DNA of 55,542 nucleotides from Bryobacterales bacterium (GTDB taxonomy: Bacteria > Acidobacteriota > Terriglobia > Bryobacterales > UBA6623), in contig JAPPMC010000115.1 in assembly GCA_028819235.1 (NCBI GenBank), positions 1 to 55,542 of the forward strand, in the 5' to 3' direction. The notes under the pieces are model-generated. The model was not told where the DNA came from and did no database searches. It saw nothing but the letters and a program-made list of their open reading frames with translations. Positions 1 through 10,044 of the stretch are shown one piece after another. Made by a program: the position numbers and the translations under genes. Every line of letters begins with the position of its first letter. The first letter of the stretch is position 1.

Positions 1-351
1 TGCCACACGAGGGGTGCCGTTGTCAAGTCCCGGTTATGGGGCATGGGCAGGGCGCAGCTGCCGCTCGCGGCGGCAGCTCTGGCACTGGCTTGGCGGGCCG
101 GGTCCGGCAGGGTCTCGGTCGCGCTCCTCGCTGTGATGCTGGCAATCGTGGCCTTTCTGGCGCTCTACGCGGTCCCGGAGACTGTGCGATTGGGCAGAGT
201 CATGGACTTCGCAGACGATGGCTCTCACTCGGCTGTCGAGCAGGCATTCTGGCGCCTGCACCATTCCTACACCGGACTGGACATGGCAAAGTTCGGCCTT
301 GGCTTGCTGGTCGCCGGGCTCGTCTGGCGCCGGTCACCGTCGGGAAACTGA
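1..351 (+). CDS. Membrane protein, 5'-truncated by the window edge
   Basis: The frame is open from the first base, so the gene probably begins upstream; the first ATG inside the window is at 43. What is visible has three hydrophobic stretches: an N-terminal Ala/Leu-rich one, a long one ending in ALYAVPETV, and a C-terminal one in LDMAKFGLGLLVAGLVWRR. Between the last two lies an acidic loop with a conserved-looking HHSYTGLDM segment. The layout resembles small DUF4149/TMEM205-like four-helix membrane proteins with the first helix missing, but that family call is tentative. The next gene starts 273 bp downstream. Confidence 0.5.
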   Translation, partial: CHTRGAVVKSRLWGMGRAQLPLAAAALALAWRAGSGRVSVALLAVMLAIVAFLALYAVPETVRLGRVMDFADDGSHSAVEQAFWRLHHSYTGLDMAKFGLGLLVAGLVWRRSPSGN

Positions 352-624
352 GGACTAGCAGCGGGCGAGTCCTTGCCTCGAGGCAGTCGACCGCCTCCCG
401 TCCGGATCAAAGACGTACGCTTGCCGCGGGCCTGGTCAACGTCCTCGCCTCACGCAAGGCCGGCTCTACACTTGTGGGGTGTTGAGGGCGATCGGGGCGT
501 TGCCGGTGCAGCCCGTCGCTGAGCCTTGATGACGTATAGCGATCTCAGGGACCAGAGAGGGACACCCTAAGATCGATGTGTGGGAGTTTCGCCAGCCAGG
601 TTCGGGGGCCGGAATCCGTGCAGC

Positions 625-2220
625 ATGCCGCTTGTGTTGACTCTCATTGTTGGTCTTGTCATCCCCATTCCTGTCTTCACCGCTTCTGCCTCCGACGTCG
701 GCCAGTGCAAGGCGTGCCATCCCGGAATTGTGGAGAGCTACCTCCTGACTGGCATGGGGCGGTCCATGCAAAGGCCTGGGCCGGACCACCCAACCGGTGT
801 GTATCGCCATGGGCTGTCTGGCACAAGCTTTCAGGTGTCGTCCACAAGCGATGGGTTGGTCCAGGTGATCGAACGGGCCGGTCTCAGCGCTCGCTATCCG
901 GTGGAGTTCGTCATCGGTTCCGGAAACGCCGCCTTCGGGTATATCGTTCGCGCTGGGGACGCAGCGTTTCAGTCACCGCTCACCTACTACACGGAGCACG
1001 GCAGGTGGGGTATGGCTCCCGGAATGGAGCTGGAAGCCGACCCGGACTTTGACAGACCTGTGACCGCCGAGTGCCTGTGGTGCCACGCGGGCCGTCCGGT
1101 CCAAGTCCCCAGATCCCTGAACCGCTACCGCGAGCCGGTCGCCGAGCCCGCCGCGATTTCGTGCGACCGATGCCACGGTCCGTCGGACCACCATCTGGTC
1201 GAACCCTCCGCGGGGTCGATCTTCAATCCGGCGCATGCTCCGCACCGAGAGCGCGACAGTGTCTGCGAGCAGTGCCACTTGGGCGGTCTGGTCAGGGTCC
1301 CAAACCCCGGACAGTCGTTCGCGTCATTTGAGCCCGGAAGACCGTTGGAGGAGTTCTGGACGGTATTTCTCGGGAGTTCCAGCCAGGGGAAGGGGCCGGA
1401 CAAGTTCCAAGTCGTGAGCCACGTGGAGCAGCTGGCGCTCAGTCGCTGTGCCCAGCAATCGGGTGACGAACTTTGGTGCGGGACCTGTCACGATCCACAC
1501 CAGTCCCCGGTCGACCCTCATGCCCACTTCACGGCGCAGTGCCTCGCGTGCCACGACCAATCCTTGCCGGATGGCCATTCGAAACTGAGCGGGGGGTGCG
1601 CCTCCTGCCACATGGCACGGCGCCAGTCCCACGACAGCGGCCACAGCGCGTTTACCGACCACCGTATCTCGCGTCACCCGGTTCCCGAGCAAGAAGCGCC
1701 GGCCCCGGAGGCCCTACGTCCGTGGCAGCCCGTTGATGGCCCGCTGGGCCGGCGAAACCTTGGCGTAGCCAACGTCCTTCAGGGACAAAGGCAGGGTTCT
1801 TTCGAGATGGTGCAGCGGGGACTCGCGCAGCTTCGGGGCGTCTTGGGCAAGTACCCGAACGATGAGACCCTTCTGGATGCTCTTGGAACAGCGCTCCTGA
1901 TCAATGGGGACACTCGCGGGGGCCGGCGGATGCTCGAACGGGCCGTTGGAACTGGCCGTGCGGGTGCCTTACAGCACAATGCCTTGGCCGCGGCCTGGCT
2001 GTCGGCGGGTCGGCCTGAGAGGGCCGTCCCGGCGCTGGAGGCGGCGATCCACACAGACCCGACCCTTGAGTCCAGCTACCGGATGCTTGCCCGGATCCAC
2101 CGGGACAGCGGCAGCGCGGAACTGGAGAGGCAGACATGGCAGCGTCTGCTTCGCCAGCGTCCCCGACTGATAGACGCACGATTGGATCTGATGCGGGCCG
2201 TCAGGGAATCCAACCCTTGA
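625..2220 (+). CDS. Secreted seven-haem cytochrome c with C-terminal TPR domain
   Basis: Predicted periplasmic multihaem cytochrome of 531 aa. The ATG at 625 is preferred over one at 580 because it opens directly into a Sec signal peptide (MPLVLTLIVGLVIPIPVFT). Seven CXXCH haem-binding motifs follow in order: CKACH, CLWCH, CDRCH, CEQCH, CGTCH, CLACH and CASCH. They resemble the cytochrome c554/doubled-CXXCH proteins of electron-transfer chains. From about residue 390 the protein switches to helical repeats with TPR character (LLDALGTALLINGDTRGGRR and the two following repeats), which would mediate protein contacts. Substrate and redox partner cannot be read from sequence. Its maturation would need the Ccm system encoded at 15430-21129. 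Confidence 0.85.
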   Translation: MPLVLTLIVGLVIPIPVFTASASDVGQCKACHPGIVESYLLTGMGRSMQRPGPDHPTGVYRHGLSGTSFQVSSTSDGLVQVIERAGLSARYPVEFVIGSGNAAFGYIVRAGDAAFQSPLTYYTEHGRWGMAPGMELEADPDFDRPVTAECLWCHAGRPVQVPRSLNRYREPVAEPAAISCDRCHGPSDHHLVEPSAGSIFNPAHAPHRERDSVCEQCHLGGLVRVPNPGQSFASFEPGRPLEEFWTVFLGSSSQGKGPDKFQVVSHVEQLALSRCAQQSGDELWCGTCHDPHQSPVDPHAHFTAQCLACHDQSLPDGHSKLSGGCASCHMARRQSHDSGHSAFTDHRISRHPVPEQEAPAPEALRPWQPVDGPLGRRNLGVANVLQGQRQGSFEMVQRGLAQLRGVLGKYPNDETLLDALGTALLINGDTRGGRRMLERAVGTGRAGALQHNALAAAWLSAGRPERAVPALEAAIHTDPTLESSYRMLARIHRDSGSAELERQTWQRLLRQRPRLIDARLDLMRAVRESNP

Positions 2221-2457
2221 CCCTCCGGTAGGGCTCGTCATGTCAAGGAAGGGGGTTGCGGGCGCTGTAAGCTGTTGGTACGCTCTCCCGGACGGGCCGG
2301 GTCGCTTGGCTTCCGCCGCTCTTGCCCGACGATGTCCACTGATGGCCGCCAGAACCAGTGAGAGGGCGTGCGACTTGTCGGCCAGCAGCTGCGCTCCGAC
2401 TGCCACTTTGATTGCGGGAATACTTCAGGCGATGGGATGGTTCCGCAGGTGGCGAGG

Positions 2458-3540
2458 ATGAGCTCCGGGAGAGGCTTGGGGCGTCGGGCCATTCTCCTGG
2501 GCGGGCCGGCTGCCTCCCTGCTGCCCACATCGTGTCGGCAGAGGGCCCCCGGGTCGGGGGATGGTCTGTGGGAGCCTCGCATCTCCGAGAACGTTGGCGA
2601 TCTCGACGACGCCACGCTGCGCTGGATGGCGCAGTTGGGCCTGAAGTGGGTCGTGCTCCAAGGGACTGACTGGGTAGACCGCGAACGCAAGGGCTACTGG
2701 TCCGAGCAGGACCTTGCCTTGCTTCAGGTTCGTTGCGAAGCGTTCGGCCTTCGCCTCCACTCCTTGATGTTGCCGCTGGCATGGCTCATGAACTCCATGC
2801 TCGGACGTCCGGACCGCGACCGTGACATCGAATCCATTCGCACGAGTCTTGCCGCCGCCGGAGCGGCGGGAGTTGCCGTAGTCGAGTGGCGTTGGTCTCC
2901 GGACTTCCGCTGGGGAGCGGACGTGGGCTACTACGACAAGCCCGGCCGCGGCGGGGCAACGTACAAGGCCTTCGACCATGACTTGGTCCGAGATGCCCCT
3001 CCGTTCGACGGGGTCGGCACCATCTCCAGGGACGAGCTCTGGGACCGCATGCTGTACTTCACAAGCGGTGTCATGGACGCGGCCGAGCGGGCACGCGTCA
3101 AGATGTCGCTGCACCCGAAGGATCCGCCCGTCAGAGCCATGCGCGGGGTCAGTCGGATCCTGACCTCGACGGAGGAGATCGAAGCCTTCCTTGCCGCCGT
3201 GCCCAGTCCCGCTAACGGCTTCACGTTTTGTCAGGGCACCGTCACCGAGATGGGCGTCGACGTCATAGACGCCATTCGTCGCATTGGCGGCCTGGGAAGA
3301 ATCCACCACGTCCACTTCCGGGCTGTCAGGGGCAGCGTTCCGCGTTACGAGGAGACCTTCATCGACGAGGGGGATGTCGACATGCTGGAAGCCATGCGCG
3401 CCTACAGGGACGTTGGCTATGAATTGGCAATCGTGTCCGACCACAGCCCGAGCATTCCCGGAGACCTCCCGGGACGGAAGATCGGAAGGTCTTTCTCACA
3501 CGGCTACATTCGCGGGCTTGTCCAGGCGGTAAGCGCATGA
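2458..3540 (+). CDS. Tat-exported mannonate dehydratase-like TIM-barrel protein (paralogue 1)
   Basis: 360-aa sugar-phosphate-isomerase-type TIM barrel of the UxuA/mannonate dehydratase family (D-mannonate to 2-keto-3-deoxygluconate in glucuronate breakdown). The ATG at 2458 is chosen because GRRAILLGG right after it looks like a twin-arginine signal and AGGTGG lies just upstream. All four expected metal ligands are visible: His in SLHPKDPP, Cys258 in FTFCQGT, His in HVHFRAV and Asp in VSDHSP. Export by Tat is unusual for classical cytosolic UxuA, so the substrate may differ from mannonate. The stop overlaps the start of the next gene (ATGA), giving a translationally coupled pair. Confidence 0.75.
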   Translation: MSSGRGLGRRAILLGGPAASLLPTSCRQRAPGSGDGLWEPRISENVGDLDDATLRWMAQLGLKWVVLQGTDWVDRERKGYWSEQDLALLQVRCEAFGLRLHSLMLPLAWLMNSMLGRPDRDRDIESIRTSLAAAGAAGVAVVEWRWSPDFRWGADVGYYDKPGRGGATYKAFDHDLVRDAPPFDGVGTISRDELWDRMLYFTSGVMDAAERARVKMSLHPKDPPVRAMRGVSRILTSTEEIEAFLAAVPSPANGFTFCQGTVTEMGVDVIDAIRRIGGLGRIHHVHFRAVRGSVPRYEETFIDEGDVDMLEAMRAYRDVGYELAIVSDHSPSIPGDLPGRKIGRSFSHGYIRGLVQAVSA

Positions 3541-4646
3541 CGTTGGCTAGGCGGGAACTGCTCCGGGACGCCGCGGCCTTGGCGGCCATCTCGGTGGCAA
3601 TCCGCTCGGCGGGGGCCCAAGGCGAGGGGCTCAAGGTTGGCAAGGGGCTGCGCGATCTGTCTGACGAGACGCTCGACTTCTTCAGGATGCTCGGCGTGCG
3701 CCATGTCGCCATGCCAAGTTCCTACTCTTTGACTCGCAGGCGTCGGGGTCTCGTGCCGGCCACGGATACCGGCCCCAGATCTGACGCTCCCATGGCCCCA
3801 TGGGATCGCGAGGAGCTCATTCGCATACAGGAACGGCTCACGCAGAAGGGCTTGGTCCCCATAATGGTCCGGCTAGGCAGGCTTCAGCAAATCATTCACG
3901 GGGGGCCTTCCGCAGCGGTGGAACTGGCCGCAGTCAAGGCCAACGTGCGCCTTGCGGGGGATCTGAGCATCCCCGTAATGGAGTACAGCTTCACCGCCCT
4001 GCGCGGTTCCGAGGGGTATGGGCGCACAGAAGGGCGCGGGGGCCTCGGGCAGCGGGACTATGACGAAGCGAGGACACGGGACCTTCCGCCGCTGCGGAAC
4101 GTCGGCACCCATACCCGGGAGCAGCTCTGGGAGCGCCTTCACGGCTTCCTCCGGGAGGTCATTCCCGTCGCCGAGGAGGCAGGCGTTCGCTTGGCCATGC
4201 ACCCCAACGACCCGCCGATCCCTTCCTACCGGGGAGTGGCCCAACCCGTGCGGTCACTGTCGGACCAGCGGGAATTGATCGAACTGGTCAACAGCCCAGC
4301 CAACGGCATCACGCTTGACACCGGCGTCACCACCGAGATGGGAGAAGATGCCGTCGAGGCGATCCGTTTCTTCGGAGGCCGTGACCGGATCAACCACGTC
4401 CACTTCCGAAACGTTCAGGTCGAGGTGCCGTACTACAAGTATCTGGAAGTTCCGCATCACGCGGGAGACTGCGACATGCTTGGGTGCATGCGGGCATTCC
4501 GGGAGGTTGGCTACCGCTATCTGCTCATTCCCGACCACACGCCCGAGTTCACCGGCGACACGGTTGGGTCCGAGATGGGCTGGGCCTTCGCCATCGGGTA
4601 CCTTGCCGCGCTGCGCCACGCCGCCGAGTCCGAGGGCGCCGCCTAA
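3537..4646 (+). CDS. Tat-exported mannonate dehydratase-like protein with substituted metal ligand (paralogue 2)
   Basis: 369-aa paralogue of the preceding gene, starting inside its stop codon. ARRELLRDAAALAAISVA is a Tat-type signal. The family motifs are kept as AMHPNDPP (His222), HVHFRNV (His289) and IPDHTP (Asp333). However, the position of the metal-binding cysteine reads ITLDTGVTTEMG, so Cys is replaced by Asp261. Asp can still bind a divalent metal, so the enzyme may be active with altered metal or substrate preference; loss of dehydratase activity is the alternative. Together with the upstream paralogue it forms a two-gene operon. Confidence 0.75.
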   Translation: MTLARRELLRDAAALAAISVAIRSAGAQGEGLKVGKGLRDLSDETLDFFRMLGVRHVAMPSSYSLTRRRRGLVPATDTGPRSDAPMAPWDREELIRIQERLTQKGLVPIMVRLGRLQQIIHGGPSAAVELAAVKANVRLAGDLSIPVMEYSFTALRGSEGYGRTEGRGGLGQRDYDEARTRDLPPLRNVGTHTREQLWERLHGFLREVIPVAEEAGVRLAMHPNDPPIPSYRGVAQPVRSLSDQRELIELVNSPANGITLDTGVTTEMGEDAVEAIRFFGGRDRINHVHFRNVQVEVPYYKYLEVPHHAGDCDMLGCMRAFREVGYRYLLIPDHTPEFTGDTVGSEMGWAFAIGYLAALRHAAESEGAA

Positions 4647-4763
4647 GCCTAGCCAAGGCGACGACCGCGCCGCCACACCAGCCCGTGGCCCCGGCCGGGC
4701 GTGTGGCTTGGGGTGCCGAGAGTGCCAAGCGAACGGACAGCCCGGATATGGCAGGCTACCCCG

Positions 4764-6227
4764 TCAGATGAACGGGGCCTTGACTTTGTCGGTGTTCTTG
4801 AGCGGGTACTTGGGCAGGTTGCCCCCGGCATCTTCCAGGATTCGTCGTCGGGCATCGCGGACACGCTCGGGTGCGCGATCTGCGATCGTCCGCGCGAAGG
4901 GATCGCTGGCCTCAAGGTCGAAGAGGCGGGTGTTCTGCCAGTGGACGTCGGAGAAGTACCAGCTCCTTTCGTCCCGGTACCACACGCAGTTGCTGTAGCG
5001 GCACGTGAGGTACTCCCGACTCTCGAAATGGCCGCCTTCCAACAGCGGCAGCAGGCTCGTTCCCTCAATGCCGCCATCCGGTGTCACCCCGGCCGCGTCG
5101 CACAAGGTAGCGGGGACATCGAGCGTATAGACCAGTTGCCGAAGCCGCTTCCCGGCTCCCGATCCTTCGGGATGCCGGACCATTAGCGGGATGTGCATCG
5201 TGCCCGGATAGAGCGCCCCGGCGGGCTTGCCTGTCACTCGCTCGAGATTGTCGGCGAAGTTTGTGCCGTGATCGCTGACGAAGATGACCAGTGTCTCGTC
5301 TTTCTTCCCGATGTCCTCAAGCTTGCTCATGAGTCTGCCGAACCAGGCGTCGACCATCGTTACGAGGCCCGAGTAATGCGCTCGTATGTCCTGCAGGCCT
5401 GCCTCCGGGATCGGATTCTGGTGAAGTGTGCTGTAGGCCACGGTCAGCCGGGTCTTGCCTCGATAGCTGGGATCCCGGTAGATGTCGTAGTACTTGCGGG
5501 GCGCCTCCCAGCTCTCATGCGGATGGAATGTGTCCACGTAGAGGTAGAAGGGCCCAGCATGTTGGTTCTCCTCGAGGAATCTGATCGCCGACGTGAACGT
5601 TCGCGGGGTTGCGAAGTCCATCTCGCTCGGCTCGAATCCTCCCAGGTTCGCCACGTGCATCGGCCCTCTGGCCGATTGGTAGCGCGCCGCGATTCTATCG
5701 GCGTCATAAGGCGTCGGCGAACGATACCGGTCCTCTGCGTTCCCGCGAACAAAGTCCCATTGGCGGAAGCCTCTGGTGAAGTTCTGGGCCGGGACGAAAT
5801 AGTGCGGGACGTCAGAGACGAACCCGCACCGGTACCCGGCCTCGTCCAGTGCCTCCGCGATGGTGCCCTCGTCAGGAGACATGGGCTGCCAGCCCGCCAG
5901 GTACACGTTGTCCCAAGGGATTGGCTCGTAGTCGCGAAACGGGAATGCCCGGCGCCCTGTATGCAGCGTACGCCGCGTGGGAATCGTCGGCAGGGCCTCA
6001 GGGTACGCGCGCTCGAAGACGGCAGCTTCCCGGGCAAACCGGTCGAGGTTCGGTGTCTGGACCTGCGTGCTTCCGTACGGCCCCAAGAACGCAGTCCGCA
6101 GCGTGTCGGAGACCACAACAACGATGTTCCAGCGTCGGACATCGACGGCTTGAGAAGCTGCGGAGGCGACCGCAGGCACAAAGCCCGGGGCGCTCGTGAC
6201 GGATTTCAGGAACTCGCGGCGTTGCAT
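4764..6227 (-). CDS. Sulfatase-fold (alkaline phosphatase superfamily) hydrolase with Thr at the formylglycine position
   Basis: 487 aa. The start at 6227 follows a strong GGAGGTGCC ribosome site and opens with MQRREFLKS, a Tat-like signal; the open frame upstream of it is not coding-like. The metal site at the N-terminus (VVVSDTLR, then LGPYG) and the FVSDHGTNF motif are those of sulfatases. The signature normally C/S-X-P-X-R-X3-LXTG is TIPTRRTLHTG, so the residue converted to formylglycine in true sulfatases is Thr81. Thr is the nucleophile in several phosphatase and transferase branches of this superfamily, so the protein may be a phosphodiesterase, phosphotransferase or inactive homologue. 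It diverges from the ceramidase-like gene at 6586. Confidence 0.8.
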   Translation of the reverse strand: MQRREFLKSVTSAPGFVPAVASAASQAVDVRRWNIVVVVSDTLRTAFLGPYGSTQVQTPNLDRFAREAAVFERAYPEALPTIPTRRTLHTGRRAFPFRDYEPIPWDNVYLAGWQPMSPDEGTIAEALDEAGYRCGFVSDVPHYFVPAQNFTRGFRQWDFVRGNAEDRYRSPTPYDADRIAARYQSARGPMHVANLGGFEPSEMDFATPRTFTSAIRFLEENQHAGPFYLYVDTFHPHESWEAPRKYYDIYRDPSYRGKTRLTVAYSTLHQNPIPEAGLQDIRAHYSGLVTMVDAWFGRLMSKLEDIGKKDETLVIFVSDHGTNFADNLERVTGKPAGALYPGTMHIPLMVRHPEGSGAGKRLRQLVYTLDVPATLCDAAGVTPDGGIEGTSLLPLLEGGHFESREYLTCRYSNCVWYRDERSWYFSDVHWQNTRLFDLEASDPFARTIADRAPERVRDARRRILEDAGGNLPKYPLKNTDKVKAPFI

Positions 6228-6585
6228 GGCACCTCCATCGTCGCCCGAGGCAGGGCGCTGGACGGCAGCATACTGCATCGGCTGGTCCCGGACATTGCAG
6301 TGCTCCAATCCGCCGCCGCGGAGCGCAGGGCCGACCCCGCGTTCACTCGGACGATAGCTTGCGGCTCCAGCAGGCACAGAATACGATGGTTGCGGCCCGG
6401 ATCTGCGCAGGCCGGGGAGCTTGAATTACGGGAGCAACCCTAAGCCGGTGGCCGGCCCGCAGAAGCTGGTGGCACACTGCGACCATGTGGGGTCCTTTGA
6501 CGTTGCGGTCACTGCAACGCCACACCGGCTTGCCCGTTTCTTGGAAGGGTCCCGCACCCCCGCCCGACCCGTCCGGACTTTCCGG
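6228..6585. other. Divergent intergenic region
   Basis: 358 bp between the divergent sulfatase-like and ceramidase-like genes. Apart from the ribosome site of the minus-strand gene and a possible -10-like TACGAT near 6382, I see no gene, repeat or structured RNA here. Promoters for both genes presumably lie inside it. Confidence 0.4.
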
Positions 6586-8160
6586 ATGAAAGTGCTGAGG
6601 TACATCACAGTGATCAGTCGAAAACGCCTCCCGGTGGCCACCCGCCTTGACCGGCCGCAATGGCACCGTGTCCTGCCGGTGATGGCTGCCATATGCGTCC
6701 CGGTGCTCTCCGCCGACCTCGTCGAGCACGGTCCGAAGGATTCCCGCCCTTCAGGTCTTCTGGCCGGCGTCGCGAGGGCGGACATCGCCCCACCCGTTGG
6801 TATCGCCCAGATGAACTGGGGTTCGCAGACCCACGTGCGGGCTGTGGGTGTCGATCCCGCCGGAATGAAGGCGACGGCCCTCGTGCTCTCCGATGGGCGC
6901 AGCAAGTTCGCGATGGTCGACGTCGACCGGATACTCGTGGCCGGCCTTGAGCCGGCGATCGAGGAGGCGTCCGAGAGAACTGGCATCCCCCGCGAGCACA
7001 TTCGCATCGGGGTGTCGCACACGCACGCTGGTGTCTATGTCAGCCCGGCCAAGGGTCCCCCCGGCCTCGATCTCACGCCGCTCGCCGAAATGGCCGAGAG
7101 GTATCGCCTGTCCCTGATCGACACGATCGCTGGCATCATCGAACTGGCCGACCGCCGCTTGGAACCGGCACACATCCACGGTGCATCGGGGCAGGGAACG
7201 ATCAACATCAACCGCCGAGTGAGAGCGGACGGGGACCGACCGCCCGCCGTGGGCAGGAATCCAGACGGCGTTGTCGACCGTGAGCTCGTGGTCTTCCGAA
7301 TCGACGATGGGAAGGGGCAGACCATGGCAGTGGTTGCAAACTTCCAGTGCCACGGGACCGTACTCGCCTATGAGAACCAAGTGATCTCGCCAGACTGGGT
7401 CGGGATGATGCGGGTGACCGTTGAGAGAGCTTTTCCGGGAGCCCTCACCCTGTTCTTCCAGGGTGCCGCCGGAGATCAGGGGCCGATCGAGGGCTTCAGT
7501 GGGGATCTGTCGGTTGCCCACAGGCTCGGCCAGACCCTCGGCCATCAGGTGGCTGCGATCGCGATGCAGATCGAGACCGTAAGGCGCGTCCCGAAGTTCG
7601 AGGGCTTTGTTGAGTCAACCGCTTATCAGGCCAAGCAGCACTGGCGCGTGCTGGGGCCTAGGGATGCGACCCTCCGATTCGCTTCGGATACCGTCGACGT
7701 CCCGCGACGCACCTACTCGCCGGAAGAGGTTGAGTCGATGCGTCGCAGGCTAGAACGAGCACGCCGGCAGCTCGGTGGTTTGCCGTCCGACGCGGGACCC
7801 TTGGAGCGCCACCAAGCAGGGGCACGCGTCCGGAGGTTCGCGGACCTCCTTCACCAGTGGTCACGGCCCGCAGACCCCTCACCTCTGCAGATCGAGGTGC
7901 AGGCACTGCGGATTGGGGAGCTCGCCCTCGTGGCGATGCCGGGCGAGCCGTTCTCGGAGATCGGCACGGCGGTCAAGTCCGCGTCTCCGTTCCATTTCAC
8001 GATGTTCTGCGGGTATTCCGACGGCGTTGGAGGAGACTACGTTCCCACCGCCGATGAGTACCTGTATGGAGGCTACGAAGTGGAGCGGACCCCCTACGGG
8101 CTAGGCGCCGCGCAGCGGGTGATCGACACGGCGTCAGCGCTGCTCCAGCGAATTCGTTGA
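6586..8160 (+). CDS. Neutral/alkaline ceramidase-like amidase, exported
   Basis: 524 aa from the ATG at 6586; a start at 6682 (MAAICVPVLSADL) is possible because the hydrophobic export segment lies there. The body matches the N-terminal catalytic domain of neutral/alkaline non-lysosomal ceramidases: GVARADIAPPVG near the start, the SHTHAGVYVSP histidine motif, NFQCHGTV and FFQGAAGDQ. The C-terminal immunoglobulin-like domain of full-length ceramidases seems absent or short, because the chain ends soon after the GYSDGVGGDYVPTADEY region. Acidobacterial homologues of this domain are common and often of unproven substrate; N-acyl sphingolipid hydrolysis is an inference from family. Confidence 0.8.
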   Translation: MKVLRYITVISRKRLPVATRLDRPQWHRVLPVMAAICVPVLSADLVEHGPKDSRPSGLLAGVARADIAPPVGIAQMNWGSQTHVRAVGVDPAGMKATALVLSDGRSKFAMVDVDRILVAGLEPAIEEASERTGIPREHIRIGVSHTHAGVYVSPAKGPPGLDLTPLAEMAERYRLSLIDTIAGIIELADRRLEPAHIHGASGQGTININRRVRADGDRPPAVGRNPDGVVDRELVVFRIDDGKGQTMAVVANFQCHGTVLAYENQVISPDWVGMMRVTVERAFPGALTLFFQGAAGDQGPIEGFSGDLSVAHRLGQTLGHQVAAIAMQIETVRRVPKFEGFVESTAYQAKQHWRVLGPRDATLRFASDTVDVPRRTYSPEEVESMRRRLERARRQLGGLPSDAGPLERHQAGARVRRFADLLHQWSRPADPSPLQIEVQALRIGELALVAMPGEPFSEIGTAVKSASPFHFTMFCGYSDGVGGDYVPTADEYLYGGYEVERTPYGLGAAQRVIDTASALLQRIR

Positions 8161-10044
8161 GGAGGCCGGAATCCGCTGGCTCCGCGCCCGGTTGCGGGTG
8201 ACCGCAGCGACCGCGTACGCTAGCGCAATATGTTCGGTCTTGGAAGATGTTCCAACATGAAATCGCTGCCGCCGCGGCCTAGCCTCGTGCTGGATTAACT
8301 CAGTCGGTTTCAGACTCTGGCCAAGAATAATGCGGGTGTTCAGCCGTACGCGCCGTTCGATGCTTTCCGAGCGTCGGCAAATTCCAGTTGCTGCGCTGCA
8401 ACTGGGGCAATGCGTCCCGCAGGTTGGACGTTCCCACTCCCCACCTACGAAGAATCATCTACGAATCGGGCGTGCGACGCACGCAGGCGGTTGTTGTCAG
8501 ACGTGAGAAACAGACTGCCCCCGTCGGCTGGTCTCGCTCTAGTCATGGCATCTGGGACCGTTCGAGGTTCGGATGAGCAATTGCCCGTAGTCGACCACTT
8601 CGACGCTGTCATGTTCGCTCTTGATCCTCGTCCCCAACTGCGATCCGATTTCAGGCCGATGCAGAGGTCGGGTATTCGACGAGCTCCTTCCGATAATGCA
8701 GTACTAGCGAAGTACAACGCTGTATCGCGCTAGCGAGCTAGGCAGATACTTAGACTCAAGTGCCTTTCAAGAGACCTTCTACTGTGTTCTCAGCTTCCTT
8801 GAAACTTAGGATTCAGGCGTCACATCCCATCCACTCCGGCAGTTTAGGAAGGTCAGTGATGGCGTCTCCGATCTCAACTTTGTCATTGTGAGTCGCCGAC
8901 ATTGCTTGACGACTGATCCAGACTCAACTTTTCGAGGTTCATACAATACACACAACGAGAACAGGCGTTTAGTTCTCGACTAGGCATCTTGCAAGGGACT
9001 GATTGTCGTCCAGTTCACCGGCCATATCTCCAAAGGATGGGTGATGCATAGATCGCTTCTATCCTTAGGTAAAGACGTCCTATCTGTGCACATTGAGAGT
9101 CCAAACACTCACAACGTTACACCGGCATAGTGGCCGATAAGTTCGCCTACATGAGTGCTCGACTTTGTCGAATCCCCGGTCAGCCATGCCTACAGAACCC
9201 ATTGAATTCAACGTGCCCCACGAGTACTCTTTGAAATCTATAAGGTTGTCCTCAAGTTCCATCACGCTATGAAGTTCAGTTTTCGTGATCGTGTTCTGGC
9301 CGGACGAGGCGACCCAGCGCTCGATCTGATTAGGCCTAGGGAACGATCGTGCGGTGAAGTGTAGGTGGATTCGTCTTCGAATCGCGACGCAAGCATCGCC
9401 TATCGTGTACTTGTGAGTGGCGTGTTTGTCGGAGATGAGGTGAATGCTGGCGATACTCAGACAGAGTGATAGCTCATTTCGAGTCAATCTAAACGGTAGT
9501 TCGAAGACCTTCGAATAGATTCGGAGCGAAGCGAAGCTGCGGACTTACTACGGATGTTCGTGGGGACGTCTGGCAATGGAGACCTAGGTGAAGTCGCGGG
9601 GACACTCAAGAATCATTGCGTTTCTATATCTTTCTCCCATATTTCGACAGTTTCGACGCTGTAGAAGGGCTACAGAGTATTGGAAGTACGAAGACTGTTG
9701 GCCAACAATCGGGCGGAATAAGGTCTTGATGGACCTCCCGGTTGTGCACGCGTTTCTCACGGGGACACTCTGTGTATTGCCAGCATTTCCTTAGCATGCG
9801 GGTGTGTTGCACTTCCTTCGGGCCATTCTCAAAGTAACGATGGCTGGCTACCGTAGCCGAACAGATGGACTCGATTTTGAATTGCCGGGTTTGAAAGACC
9901 TACGTTGTAGGTGTGGCCGACTCGAAGACCACTTCATGCAACGGAATGGCAATGCGATGTCGCGACTTCAGTCGAGACTTTCGCAAGTCAAGATCGAGTG
10001 GAAGTAGCATGGTGGCGCACAATCATCCGCTCCCAGTCAACGGT
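8161..10044. other. Gene-poor, lower-GC stretch
   Basis: About 1.9 kb with visibly lower GC and no convincing gene. Several open frames exist (for example 8410-8733 plus and 9080-9487 minus), but none has a ribosome site plus a recognisable fold and none shows the strong third-position GC of neighbouring genes. It may be decayed acquired DNA on the flank of the AbiTii gene. No tRNA, inverted repeat or CRISPR structure was seen. Confidence 0.5.

Noticed and set aside
5193..6443. 416-codon plus-strand frame
   Set aside because: It lies antisense over the sulfatase-like gene, whose motifs and ribosome site are clear; a shadow of high-GC coding.
9080..9487. 135-codon open frame on the minus strand in the low-GC stretch
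   Set aside because: TTG start, no ribosome site, no recognisable family and no codon bias; could be chance in DNA with fewer stops.
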